From CAZEGI01 sp964512105 (lineage in GTDB: Archaea; Altiarchaeota; Altiarchaeia; IMC4; CAZEGI01), in contig CAZEGI010000002.1 of NCBI GenBank assembly GCA_964512105.1, positions 1 to 64,000 of the forward strand: a stretch of DNA of 64,000 nucleotides. Reading direction: 5' to 3'. Of the stretch, positions 14,901 to 21,348 are shown in pieces (the stretch's first letter is position 1; each line of letters starts with the position of its first letter). Both the position numbers and the translations under genes were made by a program. Below the pieces are notes generated by a model. It was not told the DNA's origin. It did not search any database and was given only the letters and a program-made list of their open reading frames with translations.

Positions 14901-14955
14901 TCCTGTTGCCTCCGTGGCTCAGACTGGTAGAGCGGCAGACTTGTAAAGACCCTTT
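14901..14955 (+). repeat. 55-bp copy of tRNA-Thr 5' half at gap edge
   Basis: It is identical over 55 bases to 15056-15110 and stops exactly at the run of N. It covers the tRNA-Thr 5' flank, exon 1 and the start of the intron. It is most simply explained as the end of one contig overlapping the start of the next. Confidence 0.9.
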
Positions 14956-15055
14956 NNNNNNNNNNNNNNNNNNNNNNNNNNNNNNNNNNNNNNNNNNNNN
15001 NNNNNNNNNNNNNNNNNNNNNNNNNNNNNNNNNNNNNNNNNNNNNNNNNNNNNNN
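14956..15055. other. Assembly gap (100 N)
   Basis: There are exactly 100 unknown bases, a conventional placeholder for a gap of unknown size. The flanks are identical for 55 bp, so the true gap may be zero or negative. Confidence 0.97.
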
Positions 15056-15062
15056 TCCTGTT

Positions 15063-15211
15063 GCCTCCGTGGCTCAGACTGGTAGAGCGGCAGACTTGTA
15101 AAGACCCTTTCTTTCTTCCCGAAGAAAGAAAGTGTTCTATCCCCAAGAAAGAAGGGACGGAATGGGTCTCACGTTATCTGCATGTCCTGGGTTCAAATCC
15201 CAGCGGGGGCT
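15063..15211 (+). tRNA. tRNA-Thr (TGT) with 75-nt intron
   Basis: Acceptor GCCTCCG pairs with CGGGGGC (one G-T pair), with discriminator T at 15211. The anticodon stem is GCAGA/TCTGC. Loop CTTGTA is interrupted by an intron (15101-15175) and closed by A176. The T-arm is CTGGG/CCCAG around TTCAAAT. The intron contains a perfect 12-bp inverted repeat, CTTTCTTTCTTC (15107-15118 with 15121-15132), of the same purine/pyrimidine type seen beside tRNA-Gly and tRNA-Pro. Confidence 0.92.
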
Positions 15212-15258
15212 AACCTTTTTCTTTCTTATATACCCTATCAACAGTTTATTTAATCCAG

Positions 15259-16275
15259 ATGAAAATCAAACAGATTGTAAACAGAAAGTTCGTGGACGAA
15301 CTCTACAGGGAGGGTTTTTTGTACTCCGAGTTCGGGCAGTACGAGCGTAAAGTACATAAAACAAAGATATTCAAGGTTCCATTCGACCCGAAATTCACGT
15401 GCCCTAATTGGGATGGCCGCTTGGGGGACAACGGATGTGCGTTTTGCCCTGATTCCGCACGGCAGTTCACGTACGAGAGCTTCAGGGGAGTGCGTGACAA
15501 GAGCCTGAAAGAACAGCTTAAGCATCAGATTTCATATTACCAGAAAAAAGGCGCAGGCGAAAAGGCGCTGGTTTACATTGCATTCGGAACGAACACGTAC
15601 AGGCCGGTAAAGGATTTGAAGAAAATTTTTGACAGTGCGCTGAAACACAAGGATGTTATTGGTTTGTCAATAGGGACGAGGCCGGATTGTTTACCTGATG
15701 AAGTTCTCGATTTGCTTGGGAGTTATGTAAAGAATGGATACGAAATCTGGCTGGAAATCGGTCAGCAGACCGTGCATTTCCACACGCTCGATGAAGTGGG
15801 CAGACGGCACGGTTTTGCTGAAAGCATTCGCGTTGTGGACGAGGTGCATGAGCGCGGGATTTACGTTTTGTTTTTCAACATTCTCGGGCTGCCGAACGAA
15901 ACGCCAAGCGAGATGGTCGAAACCGCAAGGATTTTGTCCGCGTTGGGCGTCGATGCGGTGAAACTCTATCCGCTGATAGTCATGAAGAAAACACGAATTG
16001 CGAATGACTACCTTGGCGGGAAATACCGCCCCCTCGGCTTTCGGGAATACACAAACCTCATAGCGGACTTCCTCGAGCACCTGTCACCGTATGTCCTCAT
16101 CCAAAGGCTTTCAAAGGACTGCGGCCTTGAAACGAAACTTGCGCCCGGCTGGAACACCTACCGGAACATCGTCACGCCCATGGTCGAGCGCGAACTCAAA
16201 AAAAGGAGCAGCAGGCAGGGAAGCAGATTCAAACTGACACTTACGGCAGAAGAGTTAAAACCACTAAATGGATGA
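15259..16275 (+). CDS. Radical SAM protein, YhcC/YtqA family
   Basis: The 338-residue protein has the unusual cluster motif of the TIGR01212 family: a first Cys in FTCPNWDG, then GCAFC some ten residues later, where other radical SAM enzymes have CxxxCxxC. Later stretches fit this family (IGTRPDCLPDEVLDLL, WLEIGQQTVHFHTL, HVLFFNILGLP-like, KLYPLIVMKKT). Members are radical SAM proteins of uncertain substrate, some associated with tRNA or redox functions. It is not HydE or HydG. It stands alone between tRNA-Thr and a small hypothetical gene. Confidence 0.9.
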   Translation: MKIKQIVNRKFVDELYREGFLYSEFGQYERKVHKTKIFKVPFDPKFTCPNWDGRLGDNGCAFCPDSARQFTYESFRGVRDKSLKEQLKHQISYYQKKGAGEKALVYIAFGTNTYRPVKDLKKIFDSALKHKDVIGLSIGTRPDCLPDEVLDLLGSYVKNGYEIWLEIGQQTVHFHTLDEVGRRHGFAESIRVVDEVHERGIYVLFFNILGLPNETPSEMVETARILSALGVDAVKLYPLIVMKKTRIANDYLGGKYRPLGFREYTNLIADFLEHLSPYVLIQRLSKDCGLETKLAPGWNTYRNIVTPMVERELKKRSSRQGSRFKLTLTAEELKPLNG

Positions 16276-16313
16276 ATTATATATTTTTAAATAGAGTAAC
16301 CTAATACATACTT

Positions 16314-16712
16314 ATGCCAATCAGCAACAACGGTAGATGTATCTGGAACAAGGCTTCGACTAGCAATACCACAGGTGGTAAGTCATTCCCGAGTAACAGG
16401 CCTGGAAGTAAGTCAAATGGCTCCTCTTTTTTGTCGAGGCTCGCCACTTCCACTGGGGCCATGCAGCGGTCCTACCCATCCACCGGTTCTTCAAAGGAGG
16501 CCGCTGAGTGCATCAAGAGGCTGCAGTGGTTTGAGACTGCGTTCAGGAAGGAAGGTGAACAGATCGCCAAGCAGCAGATAAACCTGACCTCGGTCATGAG
16601 GAAGATTTCGAACATGACCCTCGACCAGGAGATAAGCGCCTCTGCAAAAAAGCAGCTGATGCAGATAAACCAGGAGCTCGCGGAGATAGACAAGGCACTC
16701 AGGGAACACTAG
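16314..16712 (+). CDS. Hypothetical protein with Ser-rich N terminus and helical C terminus
   Basis: The first 65 of 132 residues are rich in Ser, Thr, Gly and Asn and probably disordered. Residues from about 62 on are charged and helical with heptad-like leucine/isoleucine spacing, suggesting a coiled coil. No membrane segment and no family is recognised. Its last 4 bp overlap the convergent gene at 16709. Confidence 0.65.
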   Translation: MPISNNGRCIWNKASTSNTTGGKSFPSNRPGSKSNGSSFLSRLATSTGAMQRSYPSTGSSKEAAECIKRLQWFETAFRKEGEQIAKQQINLTSVMRKISNMTLDQEISASAKKQLMQINQELAEIDKALREH

Positions 16713-16981
16713 TTATGCAGTTTTTTGTAGAATCTGGGAAGACATTTTTTAAATGTCTTATCCAGATCCCTATCCTCCATGAGCATTAACTCGAGGCACA
16801 GAACAACTAAATCTGCGGTTTCGACAGCCCAGTGCTCGTCTTTGCTTTCATAAAGATGCTCAATCTCCTCGGCATGTTTTTTGATAAAGTCGAGGATTAT
16901 CTTTTTATCTTTATTTTTCTTTATTGACAGTTCCGTTATAGTCCGAACTTCGTTCAAAAAATCATCTGTGAGGACTTTCAT
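16709..16981 (-). CDS. Small helical protein, possibly MazG-like
   Basis: This 90-residue all-helical protein carries acidic stretches (EEIEHLYESKDEHW, then VETADLVVLCLELM) that recall the ExxE and ExxD metal-binding helices of MazG-type nucleotide pyrophosphohydrolases. The match is by pattern only and the family is uncertain. Its start overlaps the end of the HxlR regulator gene by 20 bp, so the two are co-transcribed. Confidence 0.6.
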   Translation of the reverse strand: MKVLTDDFLNEVRTITELSIKKNKDKKIILDFIKKHAEEIEHLYESKDEHWAVETADLVVLCLELMLMEDRDLDKTFKKCLPRFYKKLHN

Positions 16982-17387
16982 GTTTCTTGTTGTTGGAATT
17001 CCTTATCTCCGAACATATCTGGCACGGAAGCGGCCCCTTTATGTGTTCGTCGTAAGACCACTTCTTTCCCCACTCCCGCATGCAGTCTATCAGTTTTTCC
17101 AGTTCCTTGCCCTTCTTCGTTATCGTGTATTCGACCCTCACTGGAACTTCATCCGAGTAAACCTTACGGTTCAGGAGGCCCTCGGCGACCATCTCCTGCA
17201 ATCTGGCAGAGAGCACCTTCGGCGTTATCTCGTACAATGATTTCAAAATTTCGTTGTATCTGTGCGTCCTGCCCCTGCATTGAAATTCCCGGAGTATCAG
17301 GAGGGTCCATTTCTTACCTACAATCTCAAGAGTCCTGTGGACGGGACAGTAGTTCTCCAGCTCCGCCTTGCTTATGTTGCTTTCCAT
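16962..17387 (-). CDS. HxlR-family transcription regulator
   Basis: The 141-residue winged-helix protein has the family pattern C-PVHRTLEIVGKKWTLLILREF, then RYNEILKSL.EITPKVLSARLQEMVAEGLL, then VRVEYTITKKGKEL. The N-terminal Cys (NYCPVH) is where HxlR/YodB/HypR members sense reactive electrophiles or oxidants. Two more cysteines (LPCQIC) lie near the C terminus. It diverges from the small NrdD-domain gene at 17455, 67 bp away, and may regulate it. That regulatory target is inferred from position. Confidence 0.9.
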   Translation of the reverse strand: MESNISKAELENYCPVHRTLEIVGKKWTLLILREFQCRGRTHRYNEILKSLYEITPKVLSARLQEMVAEGLLNRKVYSDEVPVRVEYTITKKGKELEKLIDCMREWGKKWSYDEHIKGPLPCQICSEIRNSNNKKHESPHR

Positions 17388-17454
17388 GCTATCTGATTGG
17401 AAACCAGTATATTTATATAAGTAACTATCCTATTTATAGTTTACAGGTGAAAAA

Positions 17455-17703
17455 ATGCGCGGATTGAAGTGCGGAGAATGCGGCAAGAAAATTACTGGGG
17501 GTTTTTTGGAGTCGAATATTGACAAAACCGTTGTGTGTTCAAGGAAATGTGCGGACAAATACAGCGAGAAGTTGCCGTACAAAGGTAAGCCGATTGACCA
17601 TTATTCGAGGATAACCGGTTACTACCAGAACATCAGCGGCTGGAACAAGGGCAAGCTTGCGGAGCTGAGGGACAGGAAGAGGTACAACCTCAAGGACGAA
17701 TAA
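17455..17703 (+). CDS. Stand-alone NrdD C-terminal (glycyl-radical) domain
   Basis: The 82-residue protein has an N-terminal four-cysteine zinc-ribbon-like part (CGEC, then CSRKC) and a C terminus that matches the end of anaerobic ribonucleotide reductase NrdD: YSRITGYYQNISGWNKGK followed by LAELRDRKRY. The glycine in RITGY aligns with the radical-bearing glycine. The 600-residue catalytic part is missing. It could be a repair or replacement module, as GrcA/YfiD is for pyruvate formate-lyase, or just share the fold. Its stop overlaps the start of the next gene by one base. Confidence 0.75.
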   Translation: MRGLKCGECGKKITGGFLESNIDKTVVCSRKCADKYSEKLPYKGKPIDHYSRITGYYQNISGWNKGKLAELRDRKRYNLKDE

Positions 17704-17945
17704 TGGCCTCAAAAAAACCGCTTGGCGTTGACGGATGCCCCGGCGCGGACGATATCAAAAGACCAAAACCCGAGCTAAGAACATGCCCGGGATGCGGTTC
17801 CGAAATCGAAATATGGAGTGACGAGGAAAACGCAAATTGCGGAAAATGCGGAAAAACAGTATACAACGACAGGAATCTATGCGTTCAGTGGTGCGAGCAT
17901 GTGGAAAAATGCATCGGGAACACAAAAAACAGCAAAAAACCGTAA
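17703..17945 (+). CDS. Small zinc-ribbon protein
   Basis: The 80-residue protein has a CPGCG and CGKCG pair, a likely zinc ribbon, followed by a second cysteine motif CVQWCEHVEKCIG. The latter pattern occurs in small proteins found near redox and nucleotide genes, but no function is known to me. Translation is probably coupled to the NrdD-domain gene through the overlapping TAATG. Confidence 0.75.
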   Translation: MASKKPLGVDGCPGADDIKRPKPELRTCPGCGSEIEIWSDEENANCGKCGKTVYNDRNLCVQWCEHVEKCIGNTKNSKKP

Positions 17946-18007
17946 AGTAGCCATTTTTAAAGGGTGCCGCCTTATATTTAAGTCCTCGTTCTTTTATGGT
18001 GGTTGGA

Positions 18008-18160
18008 ATGGGAAAATTTAAGGTTGTTGACGGTAACAAGGTCGTTACCTTTGAGACAGGGTCTCACTCGGAGGACGTGGAGTTAATGCGCAAACTCCTG
18101 GGTGAGGGTAAAAAATTCACTTACGAGAAGTTCGGTAAAACGATGGCTTATGGGGGCTAA
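18008..18160 (+). CDS. Hypothetical 50-residue protein
   Basis: The reading frame starts MGKFKVVDGNKVVTF and ends KTMAYGG. It is a small charged protein with no cysteines or membrane segment. It is supported by a TATA-like CTTATATTTAAG at about 17970-17982 and the correct distance to the ATG, with coding-like third-position use. Family unknown. Confidence 0.6.
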   Translation: MGKFKVVDGNKVVTFETGSHSEDVELMRKLLGEGKKFTYEKFGKTMAYGG

Positions 18161-18190
18161 GTATTTTTACCCCCTCTTGTAATTTCTATC

Positions 18191-18964
18191 ATGGCAGATT
18201 TGCTTCAGGCATTGCTTCTCGGCGTAGTGCAGGGCATTACCGAGTGGCTGCCGGTTTCGAGTTCCGGGCATCTCGTTATCGCACAACAGGTTTTTGGAAT
18301 AAACGTGCCGCTGCTCTTCGACATAGCGCTCCATGTCGGGACTTTGCTCGCGGTGGTGCTGTTTTTCCACGATGAGGTAAAAAAACTGCTGGGTTCTCTT
18401 CTGAAACTCGATTTCAGGAGCGAGTACGGGAGATTATTATTCTTTATAATACTCGCGAGCATTCCAACAGCACTTATCGGCTTTGCATTTCATGATTTAT
18501 TTGAGAGTTTCTTCTCAAGTTTGCTTGCGGTCGGAATTGCGCTCGTCATTACGGGATTCATTTTGTTCATCAGTGAGAAAAAATCGGGAAACCGCGAAAT
18601 CACGTTTCTGGATTCACTACTCATCGGAATCTCCCAGGGAATCACAATAATTCCCGGAATATCGAGAAGCGGCATCACCATAAGCACGGGACTCCTGAGG
18701 GGCATCGACAGGACAAAGGCCGCGAAGTTTTCCTTCCTGCTTTCGATTCCGGCAATCATCGGGGCTGCTTTGCTGGAATACAACTGGACGGGATTCACGG
18801 GTGTTGATACTGCTGCACTTCTTGTAGGTACGGCGTCGGCTTTTGTTTCCGGTTACTTTTCAATAAAATTCCTGTTAAATCTCATCGTGCGTAAGAAATT
18901 CCACGACTTTGCGTATTACTGCTGGCTTCTCGGTTTTATCGTAGTGGTGCTTGCACTCAGATAA
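18191..18964 (+). CDS. uppP: Undecaprenyl/polyprenyl-diphosphate phosphatase UppP (BacA)
   Basis: The 257-residue membrane protein has about eight segments. Both BacA signature motifs are present: GVVQGITEWLPVSSSGHL near the N terminus (catalytic Glu and Ser-rich loop) and GISQGITIIPGISRSGITI in the second half. The enzyme removes a phosphate from polyprenyl diphosphate to regenerate the lipid carrier. In this genome it would serve the glycan assembly genes at 26-53 kb. It is a single gene; length is normal for the family. Confidence 0.95.
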   Translation: MADLLQALLLGVVQGITEWLPVSSSGHLVIAQQVFGINVPLLFDIALHVGTLLAVVLFFHDEVKKLLGSLLKLDFRSEYGRLLFFIILASIPTALIGFAFHDLFESFFSSLLAVGIALVITGFILFISEKKSGNREITFLDSLLIGISQGITIIPGISRSGITISTGLLRGIDRTKAAKFSFLLSIPAIIGAALLEYNWTGFTGVDTAALLVGTASAFVSGYFSIKFLLNLIVRKKFHDFAYYCWLLGFIVVVLALR

Positions 18965-19047
18965 TTTTTAATACAATATAAATTTGCCGGGTGAGTTACC
19001 TTTTGGAAACCTGCATGCTTTTAAGGTTTTCCTCCAATTTTTGAAAG

Positions 19048-19548
19048 ATGAAAATCACGGACATACTAAAAACCGCCATGGTTCTGGAAGAGGACGGCAG
19101 GGCGTTCTACCTGAAATGCGCTGAAAAAACTGAAAACCCGAAAGGTAAAGAGATGTTCTTGTATCTCGCGGGCGAGGAGGAGAGGCACTACAAAAAACTG
19201 GGAGGAAAATACAAGGAGCACGCGGGCAGGGCAGCGAAAATAACAGACAGCGACAGGAAAAATGTGGCGAAAAAAGAGCATGTGCATATACTGAAGAGCG
19301 TTTTTGACAGGAAGAAAATAAAGATAAAGTCAGATATTCTCGACGCGTTGAACAAGGGCTCAGAGGCTGAACGCAAAAGTATCGAGGTTTACGGAAAATT
19401 TGAAAAATCTTCAGACGACGATGCCCTGAAGAAACTTTTCAGGTGGCTCATAAAGGAGGAGGAAAACCACCTTGCGATTCTCGAAATGGAATATGAGTTC
19501 GTTACCGAGACGGGTGAATGGCACGATTTCGGTGTTGTAACATCATGA
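19048..19548 (+). CDS. Ferritin-like diiron protein (rubrerythrin-type)
   Basis: The 166-residue four-helix protein has diiron ligand patterns E..GRAFY, EEERHYKKL, EAERKSIEVY and EEENHLAIL, spaced as in rubrerythrin/VIT1-like ferritin domains. It lacks the C-terminal rubredoxin domain. It probably reduces peroxide or buffers iron. It is followed directly by a 17-residue Cys-rich frame and then iscU and iscS, so iron handling and Fe-S assembly are linked here. Confidence 0.88.
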   Translation: MKITDILKTAMVLEEDGRAFYLKCAEKTENPKGKEMFLYLAGEEERHYKKLGGKYKEHAGRAAKITDSDRKNVAKKEHVHILKSVFDRKKIKIKSDILDALNKGSEAERKSIEVYGKFEKSSDDDALKKLFRWLIKEEENHLAILEMEYEFVTETGEWHDFGVVTS

Positions 19549-19557
19549 GGTGCAAAA

Positions 19558-19611
19558 ATGGGATGCGGCGGATGCTGCGGACCTGCTAAAAAGAAAAAGA
19601 AAAAAGCCTAA
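19558..19611 (+). CDS. 17-residue Cys/Lys peptide before iscU
   Basis: The frame encodes MGCGGCCGPAKKKKKKA. It has a clear Shine-Dalgarno, GAGGTG, 5 nt before the ATG, and sits exactly between the ferritin-like gene and iscU with 2 bp to the iscU ATG. Three cysteines and a six-lysine tail suggest metal or cluster binding with affinity for acidic partners or nucleic acid. It is too short to assign by homology, but position and ribosome site support translation. Confidence 0.55.
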   Translation: MGCGGCCGPAKKKKKKA

Positions 19612-19613
19612 GA

Positions 19614-20189
19614 ATGTACTCAAAGAAGGTGATGGAGCACTTCCAGAATCCAAAGAATAAGGGCAGACTGGAGGATGCAGATGCTATGGGTAAGGTCGGA
19701 AACCCAGTGTGCGGCGACATAATGTACATCTACATAAAGGTCAAAGATGACAGAATCGCTGATATAAGTTTTGAGACTATGGGCTGCGCTGCTGCGATAG
19801 CCACAAGCAGCATGATAACGGAACTTGCCAAGGGCAAGACGCTGGACGAGGCAATGAAAATCACACGCAATGACGTTGCCGACGCTCTTGATGGTCTGCC
19901 GCCCATAAAGATGCACTGCAGCAATCTTGCGGCAGACGGGCTGCACAAGGCGATTGAAAACTACCGCTCTGGAATCAAGGAAGGTCCATCAAAGGAAGAT
20001 GTGTTGAAGGAATTCCAAAAAATTCCTGGTGTGGACAAAAAAATCGCCAATCTGCTGTGGGACGCAGGTTTTATCGGCATGGACGAAGTCAGGAGAACCA
20101 GCAGCATTGAGCTGATGGGCGTGAAGGGCCTGAATGCAGAACTGATAAAAAAAATCAAGGATTATGTTGGTGGTTCCCATGACCACTGA
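19614..20189 (+). CDS. iscU: IscU-type Fe-S scaffold fused to helix-hairpin-helix domain
   Basis: The 191-residue protein has an IscU/NifU N-terminal domain (about 1-126) with the three cluster cysteines C33 (PVCGD), C58 (MGCAAA) and C102 (MHCSNL) and the accessory D35. A C-terminal extension (about 128-187) carries two helix-hairpin-helix-like repeats, IPGVDKKIANLLWDAG and LMGVKGLNAELIKKI, as in DNA-binding or protein-docking HhH modules. Plain IscU ends near 125-130 residues. It builds [2Fe-2S] or [4Fe-4S] clusters with sulfur from IscS, whose gene overlaps its end. Confidence 0.93.
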   Translation: MYSKKVMEHFQNPKNKGRLEDADAMGKVGNPVCGDIMYIYIKVKDDRIADISFETMGCAAAIATSSMITELAKGKTLDEAMKITRNDVADALDGLPPIKMHCSNLAADGLHKAIENYRSGIKEGPSKEDVLKEFQKIPGVDKKIANLLWDAGFIGMDEVRRTSSIELMGVKGLNAELIKKIKDYVGGSHDH

Positions 20190-21348
20190 AAGGCAGGTAT
20201 ATCTGGACCATGGGGCTACAACTCCCGTAGACCTCGAAGTTGTAAAGGCGATGTTACCTTATTTTACCGAAAGATTCGGCAATGCGTCAAGTTTGCATAC
20301 TCCAGGAACTATCGCGAGGGAAGCGATAGAGAACGCAAGAGGCATTCTCTCAAAGTTCCTTAATTCCAAAGAGGACGAAATCATATTCACATCCAGCGGT
20401 ACAGAATCCGACAACCTTGCAATAAAGGGCGCAGCGTTCAAAAACCAGGACAAGGGCAGGCACATAATAACCTCAAGCATAGAGCATCCCGCAGTATTGA
20501 AAACATGCGAATTTCTGGAGAAACACGGGTTTGAGGTTACATATCTACCTGTAAGCAGAGACGGTTTCGTTAGCGTTGATGACGTAAAAAAAGCAATAAG
20601 GAAAGACACCATACTCATCTCGATAATGTACGCAAACAACGAGATAGGAACAATCCAGCCGATAGCAGAAATAGGAAAACTTGCGAGGGAAAAAGGAATC
20701 ATATTCCACACGGATGCCGTGCAGGCAGTGGGCAAATTAAAGATTGACGTTGAAAAGGACAATATCGATTTACTTTCACTGTCCGGCCACAAGATTCATG
20801 GTCCAAAGGGCGTTGGTGCGTTGTACAAAAGAAAGGAAATACAGCTGGAGCCGCTGATGCACGGTGGCGGCCACGAGTTCGGCCTGAGGTCATCAACGGA
20901 AAACGTCCCCGGAATTGTCGGTCTTGGAAAGGCCATAGAGATATGCGGCAAGAACATGAATTCGGAAATCCAGAGAATGACAAAACTGAGGGACAAGCTG
21001 ATTGACGGCATACTCAGAAATATTCCTGACACGAGACTTAACGGTTCACGTAAAAATAGGCTTCCAAACAACGCGAACATAACCTTCAGCCATATCGAGG
21101 GCGAGTCAATCCTCCTGAGCCTTGATGCAAAAGGAATTTCAGTCTCCACAGGATCTGCATGTTCGTCCAAATCGCTGAAGCCATCGCATGTCCTGCTCGC
21201 CTTGGGTCTGAAGCCAGAAGAATCCCACGGGTCGATACGCTTTACACTCGGTCGGTTTACCACTGCAGAAGACATAGACTATGTCCTTGAGACATTGCCA
21301 GAAATAGTCAAAAAACTCCGCGACCTAAGCCCCTTTGGAAAAAAGTAA
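20179..21348 (+). CDS. iscS: Cysteine desulfurase IscS/NifS
   Basis: This PLP enzyme of about 390 residues converts cysteine to alanine and passes the sulfur to IscU. Visible motifs are YLDHGATTPVD at the start, SSGTESDNLA, HTDAVQAVG, the PLP-lysine segment SGHKIHGPKGVG and the active-site cysteine loop STGSACSSKSLKPSHVL. I choose ATG at 20179, preceded by GGTGGT, rather than the in-frame ATG at 20164; either way it overlaps iscU. It supplies clusters for the many Fe-S proteins here, including hydABC. The 3' end overlaps the convergent valS end by 24 bp. Confidence 0.95.
   Translation: MTTERQVYLDHGATTPVDLEVVKAMLPYFTERFGNASSLHTPGTIAREAIENARGILSKFLNSKEDEIIFTSSGTESDNLAIKGAAFKNQDKGRHIITSSIEHPAVLKTCEFLEKHGFEVTYLPVSRDGFVSVDDVKKAIRKDTILISIMYANNEIGTIQPIAEIGKLAREKGIIFHTDAVQAVGKLKIDVEKDNIDLLSLSGHKIHGPKGVGALYKRKEIQLEPLMHGGGHEFGLRSSTENVPGIVGLGKAIEICGKNMNSEIQRMTKLRDKLIDGILRNIPDTRLNGSRKNRLPNNANITFSHIEGESILLSLDAKGISVSTGSACSSKSLKPSHVLLALGLKPEESHGSIRFTLGRFTTAEDIDYVLETLPEIVKKLRDLSPFGKK

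Noticed and set aside
15259..16275. Radical SAM protein as HydE or HydG hydrogenase maturase
   Set aside because: The spaced cluster motif and later motifs fit the YhcC/YtqA family; HydG and HydE have CxxxCxxC and other signatures.
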